64,000 nt of DNA from Streptomyces vinaceus (GCF_008704935.1 NZ_CP023692.1:4679001-4743000), one strand, 5' to 3'; positions 24,246 to 32,510 are shown, counted from the first letter of the stretch. Program-made: numbers and translations. The notes: a model not told the origin generated them from the sequence alone.

Positions 24246-25291
24246 GCGGCATCCGCTTCGAGGGGGTCAGCGTCGCGTACGGCGGCAACACGGTCCTGGA
24301 CCGCCTCGACCTGAGCGTCGAGCCCGGCGAGGTCATGGCGCTGCTCGGCCCCTCCGGCTCGGGCAAGACCACGGCGCTGCGCGCGGTCGCCGGCTTCGTC
24401 CGGCCGGCCGCAGGCCGGGTGTTGATCGGCGGCCGGGACGTCACCGCGCTCGCGCCGCACAAGCGCGGCATCGGCATGGTCGTCCAGCAGTACGCGCTCT
24501 TCCCCCACATGCGGGTCGAGGACAACGTGGCCTTCGGCCTCAAGGCGCAGAAGGCCCCCAAGTCCCGGATACCCGCGCGCGTCGCCGAGGCGCTGGAGAT
24601 GACGGGCATGGCGGCGTACGCCAAGCGCTACCCGCGCGAGCTCTCCGGCGGGCAGCAGCAGCGCGTCGCGATCGCCCGCGCGCTGGCGATCCGCCCCGGG
24701 GTCCTCCTGCTCGACGAGCCGCTGTCGGCGCTCGACGCGCAGCTGCGCTCCGGGATGCTCGCCGAGCTGGCCCGGCTCCACCGCGAACTGCCCGACGTGT
24801 CCATCCTGTACGTCACCCACGACCAGGTGGAGGCGCTGACGCTGGCCGACCGGATCGCGGTCATGGACAGGGCCCGGCTCCAGGACTGCGGTACTCCGCA
24901 GGAGCTGTACCGGGCGCCGCGCACCGAGTTCACCGCCTCGTTCGTCGGCAACGCGAACCTGATCCCGGTGACCGTCGCCGAGTCCGGGGCGGTGTTCGCG
25001 GGGCGCCCGCTGGAGCTCGACCGCGGTCGCGCCGTCCCCGGCGCGAGCGCGACCCTGTGCGTACGGCCGCACCTGCTCGGCCTCGGCGCCGGCCCCAACG
25101 CGCTGAGCGGGACGATCACCGAGGTCCAGTGGCGCGGCTCCACGCACCGGCTGTACGTGGAGGTCGAGGGCCACCGGATCAAGGCGGACCTGCCCGAACT
25201 GCGCGAGACCCCGGCGCTGGGTGACCACGTCACGCTGCACTTCGAGCCGCGCGACGCCGTACTGCTGGCCGGCGGGGTGTCGGATGGCTGA
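24242..25291 (+). CDS. phnT: ABC transporter ATP-binding protein, 2-aminoethylphosphonate type
   Basis: The 349-residue protein has Walker A GPSGSGKTTAL (about 38-48), the Q-loop region VVQQYALFPHMRV, signature LSGGQQQRVAIARAL, Walker B VLLLDEPLSALDAQ and a switch His in YVTHDQVEALT. The C-terminal TOBE-like domain (from about 235) is that of solute importers. The gene order with two permeases and a binding protein supports aminophosphonate uptake. The symbol follows the PhnSTUV scheme and is by analogy. Confidence 0.88.
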   Translation: MSGIRFEGVSVAYGGNTVLDRLDLSVEPGEVMALLGPSGSGKTTALRAVAGFVRPAAGRVLIGGRDVTALAPHKRGIGMVVQQYALFPHMRVEDNVAFGLKAQKAPKSRIPARVAEALEMTGMAAYAKRYPRELSGGQQQRVAIARALAIRPGVLLLDEPLSALDAQLRSGMLAELARLHRELPDVSILYVTHDQVEALTLADRIAVMDRARLQDCGTPQELYRAPRTEFTASFVGNANLIPVTVAESGAVFAGRPLELDRGRAVPGASATLCVRPHLLGLGAGPNALSGTITEVQWRGSTHRLYVEVEGHRIKADLPELRETPALGDHVTLHFEPRDAVLLAGGVSDG

Positions 25292-26351
25292 CGTCCCGCG
25301 CCCGGGCGGCCGGGGGACGGCGCACATACCGGGTACGCGGACCCCGGAGCACCCCGGCGCCGCGCCCGGCCACGCCGGCACGGCCCGCCCCGGCGCCGCG
25401 GCGGACCCGGGAACTGCCCCGTCCGGTCCGGGTACCGCCGCGTCCGGCCCGGGTACCGCCCCGGACCGGCCCGGCGCCGCCCCGTCCGGCTCCCGCGCCC
25501 CGCAGGGGACCGGCGCACCGCGGGGGCCCCGCGGCGTGCCCGGCTGGCTCTGGTCCCTGCCGCCCGTGGCCGCGCTCGCGCTGGTCTTCCTCTACCCGCT
25601 CGCCCTGGTCGTCCAGCAGTCCTTCAGCCCCGAGAACGGCGGCGGCGCCTTCGACGCGTACGCCTCCGTCTTCCGCTCGCACTCCTTCCGCGAGGCGCTC
25701 GGGACCACGGTCTGGCTGGCCGCCGGAGCCACCGTCGGCTGCCTCGTCCTCGGCTTCGTGCTCGCGCTGATCATCGCCTTCGTCCCCTTCCCCGGGGCCA
25801 GGGCCGTCGCGAAGTTCATCGACGTCTTCCTCTCCTTCCCCTCCTTCCTCATCACCCTCGCCCTCCTCTTCATCTACGGCACCGTCGGCATGGCCAACGG
25901 TCTCTGGACCGATGTGAGCGGCGGCGCCGAGGGGCCCTTCCACTTCCTCACCACCCCCTGGGGCGTGCTGCTCGCGGAGATCACGTACTTCACGCCGTTC
26001 GTGATGCGCCCGCTGCTCGCCGCCTTCTCCCAACTGGACACCGCCCAGCTGGAGGTGGCCTCCTCGCTCGGCGCGAAGCCCGCCCGGATCATCCGCCGCG
26101 TGATCCTCCCCGAGGCCCTCCCGGCGCTCGCCGCCGGCGGCAGCCTCGTCCTGGTCATGTGCCTCAACGAGTTCGGGATCGTGCTGTTCACCGGGGCCAA
26201 GGACGTCACCACGCTCCCGATGCTCGTCTACGGCAAGGCGATCCTGGAGTCCGACTACTCGGCCGCCTGTGTGGTCGCCGTCGTCAACATCGTCATTTCC
26301 GTCGGCCTGTTCGGCCTCTACCGGGTGGTGAGCAAGCGTGCTGGTGCATAG
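25284..26351 (+). CDS. phnU: ABC transporter permease, aminophosphonate type, with long Pro/Ala/Gly N-terminus
   Basis: The 355-residue product starts at ATG 25284, overlapping the ATPase gene by eight bases. Residues 1-88 are an unusual low-complexity Pro/Ala/Gly/Thr extension with repeated APG and GPGTA words. The first membrane helix (VPGWLWSLPPVAALALVFLYP) and a standard binding-protein-dependent permease domain follow, with the EAA loop at ASSLGAKPARIIRRVILPEALPAL. The extension would lie in the cytoplasm. A later start would remove it, but none has a clear RBS. Confidence 0.85.
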   Translation: MADVPRPGGRGTAHIPGTRTPEHPGAAPGHAGTARPGAAADPGTAPSGPGTAASGPGTAPDRPGAAPSGSRAPQGTGAPRGPRGVPGWLWSLPPVAALALVFLYPLALVVQQSFSPENGGGAFDAYASVFRSHSFREALGTTVWLAAGATVGCLVLGFVLALIIAFVPFPGARAVAKFIDVFLSFPSFLITLALLFIYGTVGMANGLWTDVSGGAEGPFHFLTTPWGVLLAEITYFTPFVMRPLLAAFSQLDTAQLEVASSLGAKPARIIRRVILPEALPALAAGGSLVLVMCLNEFGIVLFTGAKDVTTLPMLVYGKAILESDYSAACVVAVVNIVISVGLFGLYRVVSKRAGA

Positions 26352-27135
26352 CAAGAGCGGACGCTGGGCCGCCTGGGGCCTGTTCGGCCTCCTCTTCCTG
26401 CCCCTCTTCGCCCTGCCCCTGCTCGTCGTGGTGACCGCGTCGTTCTCCACCCACTGGTCGGGGGCCTTCCCCTCCGGCCCGACGACCGGGAACTACGCTT
26501 CCGCCGTGCAGGGCGAATCCCTCCAGGCCCTGACCACCTCACTGGTGACCGCCCTCGTCGCGAGCCTGCTCGCGCTCACGGTCGGGACCTGGGCCGCGCT
26601 GGCCGCGGCCCGGCTGAAGCGGCGCGGACGGCGCTCCCTGGACGCCCTGTTCATGCTGCCGGTCGCCGTGCCGTCCGTGGTCGTGGGCCTCGCCGTCCTG
26701 GTCGCGTTCAGCAAACCGCCGGTGCTGCTCAACGGCACCAGCTCAATCGTGATCCTGGCGCACACGATTCTTGTCACGGCGTTCGCCCATCAGTCGGTTT
26801 CGGCCGCCATCGTTCGTCTCGACCCCGCGTACGAACAGGCGGCGGCCTCCCTGGGCGCCCGTCCCGCGTACGTGCTGTGGCGGGTCAAGCTCCCCCTCCT
26901 GCTGCCGTCGCTGACGGCGGCCGCCGGACTCTGCTTCGCCCTGTCCATGGGCGAGCTGAGCGCCACGATGATGCTCTACCCGCCGGACTGGATGCCCCTC
27001 CCGGTCCGGATCTTCACGGCCACCGACCGCGGTTCGCTCTTCGGCGGGTCCGCAGTCGCCGTGGTCCTGATGGCCACCACCCTGCTGGTCCTCCTGGCCG
27101 TCTCCCGTATCCGTACCAGAGCCACGTACCGCTGA
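26338..27135 (+). CDS. phnV: ABC transporter permease, aminophosphonate type
   Basis: The 265-residue product has a GTG start at 26338 that overlaps the previous gene by 14 bases. About six membrane helices are visible (first WAAWGLFGLLFLPLFALPLLV). The permease EAA loop reads AAASLGARPAYVLWRVKLPLLLP. It pairs with the preceding permease to form the membrane channel. Confidence 0.88.
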   Translation: MLVHSKSGRWAAWGLFGLLFLPLFALPLLVVVTASFSTHWSGAFPSGPTTGNYASAVQGESLQALTTSLVTALVASLLALTVGTWAALAAARLKRRGRRSLDALFMLPVAVPSVVVGLAVLVAFSKPPVLLNGTSSIVILAHTILVTAFAHQSVSAAIVRLDPAYEQAAASLGARPAYVLWRVKLPLLLPSLTAAAGLCFALSMGELSATMMLYPPDWMPLPVRIFTATDRGSLFGGSAVAVVLMATTLLVLLAVSRIRTRATYR

Positions 27136-27166
27136 CTCCCTTTCCCCCGTAAGGAAGTTCTCCTCC

Positions 27167-28261
27167 ATGTCCAGAAACCCCCACGGTCGTCGCGGCCTCC
27201 TGCGCGCCACCGCCGCCGTCACCGGCAGCCTCGCCCTCGCCGGCGGCCTCACCGCCTGCGGCGGTTCGGGTACCGCCGCCGAGTCCAAGGGCGGCGGCGA
27301 GAAGATCGTCACCGTCTACAGCGCCGACGGCCTCAAGAGCGAGAAGGGCGACGGCTGGTACGACAAGGTCTTCGCCGAGTTCACGAAGAAGACCGGCATC
27401 GAGGTCAAGTACGTCGAGGGCGGCTCGGGCGAGATGGTGCAGCGCGCCGTCCGCGAGAAGACCAACACCCAGGCCGACGTGATCGTCACCCTCCCGCCGT
27501 TCATCCAGCAGGCGGACGGCAAGGGCCTGCTCCAGGCCTACAAGCCGCAGGGCTCCGAGAAGGTCAACGGCGCCGACAAGGCCGCCGACGGCAAGTGGAC
27601 CTCGGTCGTCAACAACTACTTCGGCTTCGTCTACAACAAGAAGGAGCTCGCCGAGGCGCCCAAGACCTGGGAGGAGCTGCTGGACGGTAAGTACAAGGGC
27701 AAGCTCCAGTACTCCACCCCGGGCGTCGCGGGCGACGGCACCGCCGTCCTCGTCAAGGCGATGCACGACTTCGGCGGCAAGGAGCCGGCGCTGGAGTACC
27801 TGAAGAAGCTCCAGGCCAACAACGTCGGCCCGTCCTCCTCCACCAGCAAGCTGGCGCCCAAGACCGACAAGGGCGAGCTGCTCGTCGCCAACGGCGACGT
27901 CCAGATGAACTTCGCGCAGTCCAAGTCCATGCCGAACCTGGGCATCTGGTTCCCGGCCAAGGACGGCGGCAAGCCGACCACGTTCGCCCTGCCGTACGCG
28001 GCCGGTCTGGTGGACAAGGCCCCGCACACCGAGAACGGCAGGAAGCTCCTCGACTTCATGCTCGGCGAGGAGGCCCAGAAGCTGGTCAGCGAGGTCGGCG
28101 GCGGCTTCCCCGCCCGCACCGACGTCAAGCCGACCGACGCCAACGCCGTCGAGCTCACCAAGCTGATGACCGGAGTCGAGATCTTCGAGCCGGACTGGGC
28201 GGACATCGACAAGAACCTGGCGAGCTACGTCGACGCGTGGAAGTCGGCAACCGGAAGCTGA
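27167..28261 (+). CDS. phnS: 2-aminoethylphosphonate-type substrate-binding lipoprotein
   Basis: The 364-residue product starts at ATG 27167 (AAGGAAG upstream). A twin-arginine-like n-region (HGRRGLLRATAAV) and a lipobox (GGLTACGG, Cys about 31) mark it as a lipoprotein anchored outside the membrane. The mature part begins with VTVYSADGLKSEKGDGWYD and continues as an iron/AEP-type periplasmic-binding fold. It delivers substrate to the two permeases encoded immediately upstream. Confidence 0.88.
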   Translation: MSRNPHGRRGLLRATAAVTGSLALAGGLTACGGSGTAAESKGGGEKIVTVYSADGLKSEKGDGWYDKVFAEFTKKTGIEVKYVEGGSGEMVQRAVREKTNTQADVIVTLPPFIQQADGKGLLQAYKPQGSEKVNGADKAADGKWTSVVNNYFGFVYNKKELAEAPKTWEELLDGKYKGKLQYSTPGVAGDGTAVLVKAMHDFGGKEPALEYLKKLQANNVGPSSSTSKLAPKTDKGELLVANGDVQMNFAQSKSMPNLGIWFPAKDGGKPTTFALPYAAGLVDKAPHTENGRKLLDFMLGEEAQKLVSEVGGGFPARTDVKPTDANAVELTKLMTGVEIFEPDWADIDKNLASYVDAWKSATGS

Positions 28262-28271
28262 TTGGTCGCCT

Positions 28272-28291
28272 CCTGGTCACCCACGACCAGG
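28272..28291 (+). terminator. short hairpin after the binding-protein gene
   Basis: CCTGGTC at 28272-28278 and GACCAGG at 28285-28291 form a perfect 7-bp stem with a 6-base loop, 11 bp past the stop codon. No T-run follows. It may be a weak terminator or an RNA-end stabiliser. Confidence 0.5.
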
Positions 28292-28311
28292 AAAGTGACG
28301 CTTGCATAACA

Positions 28312-28346
28312 GGTCTGGACCGAAGACCGCACCTTCGGTCCGGACC
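28312..28346. promoter_or_regulatory. 14-bp-arm inverted repeat containing GGTCTGGACC in the leader of the phosphodiesterase gene
   Basis: Arms at 28312-28325 and 28333-28346 match at 13 of 14 positions around a 7-base loop. Each arm begins or ends with a HutC-like word (GGTCTGGACC and GGTCCGGACC). It could end phn transcription, act as an operator pair for the GntR regulator, or fold in the leader RNA, about 50 bp before the GTG at 28395. Confidence 0.5.
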
Positions 28347-28394
28347 CCGCGCACGCCCACCTGCGCCTTCCCACGATTACTCCCGGAGGAGTAC

Positions 28395-29933
28395 GTGCCC
28401 ACTGTCCTGTCAGGACGCGCCCTCGCCGTGACCGCCACCGCCACGGCCCTGCTCGCCACCGCCCTCGGCGCCCACACCGCCACCGCCGGGACGGCCGACG
28501 CCGCCGCAACCGCGGCAACCACCGACAAGGTCCTCGTCATCGGCATCGACGGCACGGTCCTGGACCGCGTCAAGGCCGCCAACGCCCCCCACCTGCAAGG
28601 CCTGATGGCCCAGGGCCTCACCGCGAAGAGCACCCTCTACGCCAACCCGATGGCCGCCACCTCCTCGGGCCCCGGCTGGTCCACCATCGCCACCGGCGTC
28701 TGGCCCGACAAGCACGGCGTGAAGGACAACACCTTCACCGGCAAGAACTACACCGCCCACCCCGACTTCCTGACCCGCATCGAGAACGCCAAGCCGCAGC
28801 TCAACACGTACGCGGCCGCCGACTGGGAGCCCCTCACCTCCACCGACGCGGGCGGCCCGGTCTTCTCCGCCAAGGTCGACAAGCGCCTCTCCCTCAAGGG
28901 CGACCGCGACGGCTACGGCACCGAGGACCCGAAGATCGCCGCCGCGGCCTCCGCCGAGCTGCGCGACCAGAACCCGGACGCCGCGTTCGTCTACTTCGGC
29001 CAGGTCGACGGCGCCGGGCACTCGTACGGAGCCGCCAGCCAGCAGTACCTCGACGCCATCGGCCGCGTCGACGTGATGGTCGGCCAGCTCCTCACCGCCG
29101 TCCAGAACCGGCCCACGTACGCCCAGGAGAACTGGAAGATCCTGGTCACCACCGACCACGGGCACACCGACGCGGGCGGCCACGGCGGCTCCACCCTCCA
29201 GGAGCGCGGCACCTTCGTCATCGCCAAGGGCGCGGGCATCCCTGCCGGTTCGGTCCGGAGCGACGTCAAGCTCGTCGACGTGGCGGCCACCGCGATGGCC
29301 CAGGTCGGCGTCGACCCCGGCCCGGCGATCGACGGCGTACCGCTGAACGCCCCCGACAACGACCCGTTCGACACCCTGCGCCCCAACCTCCAGGCGCGGG
29401 TGGACGAGACGGGCATCCCGGCGGGCGTGAAGGGGTTCACGCACACCCCGCCGGCCGGCTGGTCCGTCGACAACTCCAAGATGGGCACCGGCGGTGTCAC
29501 CGAGTGGGCCGGCTGGGCCTTCGCGACCGACGAGTTCTGGAGCCAGTCCCAGCGCGACCAGTGGCGCGAGCTGAACGTCCGCTCCCGTGACGTGTTCGCC
29601 GTCGCCGACTCCGACGAGTGGGACGACAAGTCCCACACCGGCTCCTACGACTCCACCCTGATCACCCCCAAGTGGGCCGTGACGGGCGGCACGGTGAAGA
29701 ACCTGACCTTCCAGACCCATTACCACCACGAGGCCGGCCAGACCGCCCAGGTCCTGGTCTCCTACAACGGGGGCACGCCGACCGTCGTCAAGAGCTACAC
29801 CGCCGACGCGGTCGCCAAGGCCGAGTCCCTGGCCCTCCAGGTCCCGGCCGGCGCCACCGACGTCCAGGTCCGCTTCCGCTACGCCGGCACCAACAACTGG
29901 TACTGGACCGTCGACGACGTCAAGCTCGGCTGA
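28395..29933 (+). CDS. secreted alkaline-phosphatase-superfamily phosphodiesterase
   Basis: The 512-residue product starts at GTG 28395 (GGAGGA upstream) with a Sec signal (ALAVTATATALLATALGA, cleavage near residue 32). The catalytic domain has VIGIDGTVLDRV (metal Asp), the nucleophile region TSSGPGWSTIATGVWPDKHG and TTDHGHTDAGGHGG with metal His/Asp residues, as in type I phosphodiesterase/nucleotide pyrophosphatases. A C-terminal beta domain (from about 350) ends in a galactose-binding-like WTVDDVKLG. Position after the aminophosphonate genes suggests extracellular phosphorus release from phosphodiesters or phosphonates. Confidence 0.82.
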   Translation: MPTVLSGRALAVTATATALLATALGAHTATAGTADAAATAATTDKVLVIGIDGTVLDRVKAANAPHLQGLMAQGLTAKSTLYANPMAATSSGPGWSTIATGVWPDKHGVKDNTFTGKNYTAHPDFLTRIENAKPQLNTYAAADWEPLTSTDAGGPVFSAKVDKRLSLKGDRDGYGTEDPKIAAAASAELRDQNPDAAFVYFGQVDGAGHSYGAASQQYLDAIGRVDVMVGQLLTAVQNRPTYAQENWKILVTTDHGHTDAGGHGGSTLQERGTFVIAKGAGIPAGSVRSDVKLVDVAATAMAQVGVDPGPAIDGVPLNAPDNDPFDTLRPNLQARVDETGIPAGVKGFTHTPPAGWSVDNSKMGTGGVTEWAGWAFATDEFWSQSQRDQWRELNVRSRDVFAVADSDEWDDKSHTGSYDSTLITPKWAVTGGTVKNLTFQTHYHHEAGQTAQVLVSYNGGTPTVVKSYTADAVAKAESLALQVPAGATDVQVRFRYAGTNNWYWTVDDVKLG

Positions 29934-30004
29934 TCCACCACGCAAACCGGTCCGGGGTCCGGGCTGTGGACGCTTACGGCGCCCGCAGCCCGGCCCCGAT
30001 AGGG

Positions 30005-30016
30005 TGGTAGAGACCA
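30005..30016. promoter_or_regulatory. dre-like palindrome TGGTAGAGACCA ahead of the NagD-like gene
   Basis: TGGTAGAGACCA matches the DasR dre core TGGTCTAGACCA at 10 of 12 positions and lies about 60 bp before the GTG start at 30078. NagD belongs to the N-acetylglucosamine operon in E. coli, which makes DasR control plausible but unproven. Confidence 0.4.
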
Positions 30017-30077
30017 CAGGCCAAAGGTCAGCGGTCACAGGTCAGAGGTACGGCCACCGAGAGCGGAGAACAGTCCC

Positions 30078-30857
30078 GTGGCAGAGCGCAAGCCGATCGA
30101 ATCCTGGCTCACCGACATGGACGGGGTCCTCATCCACGAGGGAACCCCGATCCCCGGCGCCGATGTCTTCATCAAGCGGCTGCGCGACTCCGGCAAGCCC
30201 TTCCTGGTCCTGACCAACAACTCCATCTACACCCCGCGCGACCTCCAGGCCCGCCTCTCGCGCATGGGCCTCCACGTCCCCGTCGAGAACATCTGGACCT
30301 CGGCGCTCGCCACCGCCAAGTTCCTCGACGACCAGCGCCCCGGCGGTACCGCGTACGTCATCGGCGAGGCCGGACTCACGACCGCCCTGCACGACATCGG
30401 CTACATCCTGACCGACCACGAGCCCGACTACGTGGTCCTCGGCGAGACCCGCACGTACAGCTTCGAGGCGATGACCAAGGCGGTCCGCCTGATCAACGCC
30501 GGCGCCCGTTTCATCTGCACCAACCCCGACGAGACCGGCCCCTCCACCGAGGGCCCGCTGCCCGCCACCGGCGCCGTCGCCGCGCTGATCACCAAGGCGA
30601 CCGGCAAGCAGCCGTACTTCGCCGGCAAGCCGAACCCGCTGATGATGCGGACCGGCCTGAACGCCATCGGCGCGCACTCCGAGAGCAGCGCGATGATCGG
30701 CGACCGGATGGACACCGACGTCCTGGCCGGGCTGGAGGCCGGGATGCAGACCTTCCTCGTGCTCACCGGACTGACCTCCGCCGAGGACACCGAGAAGTTC
30801 CCGTACCGGCCGACCAAGACCGTCAACTCGATCGCCGACCTGGTCGATCTCGTCTGA
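30078..30857 (+). CDS. NagD-like HAD-IIA phosphatase
   Basis: The 259-residue protein has HAD motif I WLTDMDGVLIHEG, motif II FLVLTNNSIYTPRDLQ, motif III Lys in YFAGKPNPLMM and motif IV MIGDRMDTDVLAGLEAGM, with the large C2 cap (about 75-190) of the NagD/PNPase subfamily. It dephosphorylates small sugar or nucleotide phosphates in the cytoplasm. The start is GTG 30078 behind GGAGAA. Confidence 0.9.
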   Translation: MAERKPIESWLTDMDGVLIHEGTPIPGADVFIKRLRDSGKPFLVLTNNSIYTPRDLQARLSRMGLHVPVENIWTSALATAKFLDDQRPGGTAYVIGEAGLTTALHDIGYILTDHEPDYVVLGETRTYSFEAMTKAVRLINAGARFICTNPDETGPSTEGPLPATGAVAALITKATGKQPYFAGKPNPLMMRTGLNAIGAHSESSAMIGDRMDTDVLAGLEAGMQTFLVLTGLTSAEDTEKFPYRPTKTVNSIADLVDLV

Positions 30858-30908
30858 TCCGAACGGGTCAAGCGCGCGGCGCTCCGGATGCGGAGCGCCG
30901 CCCCGCAC

Positions 30909-30935
30909 GTGAACCTCCTTGATGAGGAGGTTCAC
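30909..30935 (+). promoter_or_regulatory. perfect hairpin that buries the ribosome binding site of the next gene
   Basis: GTGAACCTCC (30909-30918) pairs perfectly with GGAGGTTCAC (30926-30935) around a 7-base loop. The right arm contains the only Shine-Dalgarno (GGAGG, 30926-30930) for the ATG at 30937. In RNA the stem would block ribosome access unless melted or bypassed; as DNA it could be an operator. Confidence 0.7.
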
Positions 30936-30936
30936 C

Positions 30937-31629
30937 ATGCGCAGTGCTCTGATCGCTCTCCGTGTCACCGGGGTGGCCGTCGCCCTGACGGCGCTCACCG
31001 CCGTGTCCTCGCCCACCGCCCTGGCGGCCGGCGAGGAGAAAAGCGGCAGCGTCTCGGTCGATCCGCGCCAGGCCGAACCGGGGGCGCAGGTCAAGCTGCG
31101 CGTCCACGGCTGTGAGGACAAATGGGCGACGGCCAAGTCCGCCGTCTTCGTGTCGGAGGTCCACTTGTCCTCCGGCCGCGACGGGGACAAGTCGCTCTGG
31201 GGTGACGCGATGATCAGCTCGCACGCCCAGCCCGGCTGGCACCCCGTCCAGGTGAAGTGCGACGGGGGCGAGGACCGGATCCGCGGCACGGTCGAGGTGG
31301 TCCGCCGCCGCGACGACCGCGAGAAGGAGCGGGAGCAGGAGCGCGACCGGCCGAACCCGCACCAGACGCCCGTCTGGCCCGTCCACGCGGGCGGCGGCGG
31401 GATGTCCGCCGAGCTCGCGGCCACGGACCGGGCGGTACGGGCGGCGCAGGCGGCCCGCGACCAGGCCGCGGCCCAGGCGCAGGACCAGGCCGCGGCGGCG
31501 AAGAAGAGCCACGGCGGCGAGGGCCCCGGCCTCCCGCACACGGTGATCGGCGCCGTGCTCGCCGCCGCGGCCACCCTGGCCGTCGCCTTCCGGGCGCTGA
31601 CCCTGCGCCGGCGCCGCAGCGGCGAGTGA
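30937..31629 (+). CDS. secreted surface protein with atypical LPHTV sorting-like tail
   Basis: The 230-residue product starts at ATG 30937. A signal peptide (residues 1-31, ending TALAAG) leads to a small beta domain with two Cys (HGCEDKW, QVKCDGG), a charged Arg/Glu/Asp segment (RRRDDREKEREQERDR) and an Ala/Gln coiled-coil-like repeat. The end has LPHTV, a hydrophobic helix (IGAVLAAAATLAVAFRAL) and RRRR. This is sorting-signal architecture with Val where Gly is expected. The next gene is a class F sortase. Confidence 0.75.
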   Translation: MRSALIALRVTGVAVALTALTAVSSPTALAAGEEKSGSVSVDPRQAEPGAQVKLRVHGCEDKWATAKSAVFVSEVHLSSGRDGDKSLWGDAMISSHAQPGWHPVQVKCDGGEDRIRGTVEVVRRRDDREKEREQERDRPNPHQTPVWPVHAGGGGMSAELAATDRAVRAAQAARDQAAAQAQDQAAAAKKSHGGEGPGLPHTVIGAVLAAAATLAVAFRALTLRRRRSGE

Positions 31630-31639
31630 GGGCGCGGCG

Positions 31640-32314
31640 GTGACGGGCCCGGGGGAGCCGAGGTCCTCGGGCGGCGGGCGGCTGCTGACCTTCGCCGCGT
31701 GGTCCGTGCTGGTGCTCGGCCTGTGGCTGTGGGGCCGGGAGATCACCGGGGTCCCGCCGAGCGCGTCGTCGGGGCCGGCCGGCGGGTCGGCGCTCCCGGT
31801 CCCGGGGCTGCCCGCCGCGCACGCCCCGCTGGCGGCGTCGGTGCCGGCGCGGATCGACGTACCGTCGATGGGCATCCAGGCGCCGGTGGTCTCGCGCGGC
31901 CTCGACGCGCAGGGTGCGATCCAGCCGCCCCCGTACGAGAGCCCGGGCACGGTGGGCTGGTGGGGCGGCGGGGCCAAGCCGGGCGAGGCCGGGACGGCGC
32001 TGCTGGTCGGGCACGTGGACACGGCGTCGAAGCCGGCGGTGTTCTACGGCCTGAGTACGGCCAAGCCGGGCGACACCGTACGGGTGGTCCGGATGGACGG
32101 GTCGGTCGCCGAGTTCACGATCGAGGAGGTACGGGTCTACGAGCGGGCGCGCTTCGACGCGCACCGGGCGTACGGCCAGCGGATCAAGGGGCGGGCGGAG
32201 CTGCGGCTGGTGACCTGCGGGGGCACGTACGACAAGGCGGCCAAGGAGTACACGGCGAACGTGGTCGTATCGGCCTACCTGACGGGAGGGGCCCGGCCCG
32301 GCGTCCCGGCGTGA
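31640..32314 (+). CDS. class F sortase
   Basis: The 224-residue product starts at GTG 31640. One membrane helix (LLTFAAWSVLVLGLWLWG, about 14-31) precedes a Pro/Ala linker and the sortase barrel: IDVPSMGIQAPVV, catalytic His in LLVGHVDTASK, Cys in LRLVTCGGTYD. Class F enzymes are actinobacterial and their substrates are poorly defined. The upstream gene, 10 bp away, encodes the likely substrate. Confidence 0.9.
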   Translation: MTGPGEPRSSGGGRLLTFAAWSVLVLGLWLWGREITGVPPSASSGPAGGSALPVPGLPAAHAPLAASVPARIDVPSMGIQAPVVSRGLDAQGAIQPPPYESPGTVGWWGGGAKPGEAGTALLVGHVDTASKPAVFYGLSTAKPGDTVRVVRMDGSVAEFTIEEVRVYERARFDAHRAYGQRIKGRAELRLVTCGGTYDKAAKEYTANVVVSAYLTGGARPGVPA

Positions 32315-32389
32315 GCCGGACGCCAACCGGATGCGAGCCGGACGCCATCCGGACGCGAACCGGACGCGAACCGGATCGAGCGGCACGAC

Positions 32390-32429
32390 GAAGAAGGCCC
32401 CCGCAGCTCTCGCTGCGGGGGCCTTCTTC
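32390..32429. terminator. strong bidirectional terminator between sortase F gene and tRNA-Lys
   Basis: Eighteen-base perfect arms (GAAGAAGGCCCCCGCAGC and its complement) surround a TCTC loop. It serves the tRNA on the minus strand and probably the sortase gene on the plus strand. A related hairpin follows the third tRNA-Lys. Confidence 0.9.
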
Positions 32430-32436
32430 TCGTCTG

Positions 32437-32510
32437 TGCGCCGCCAGGGACTCGAACCCCGGACCCGCTGATTAAGAGTCAGCTGCTCTAACCAACTGAG
32501 CTAGCGGCGC
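32437..32510 (-). tRNA. tRNA-Lys(CTT)
   Basis: The minus strand reads GCGCCGCTAGCTCAGTTGGT and onward through an anticodon arm CTGACTCTTAATCAG, giving anticodon CTT for AAG. The acceptor stem GCGCCGC/GCGGCGC, the D-loop, and the T-arm GGGGTTCGAGTCCC are intact; discriminator A; CCA not encoded. A -10-like TAGAGT lies just upstream. It is identical to two other copies in the window. Confidence 0.98.

Noticed and set aside
30926..30936. GTTCACC as a PHO box
   Set aside because: There is a single unit without an 11-bp direct repeat; the bases are explained by the RBS hairpin.
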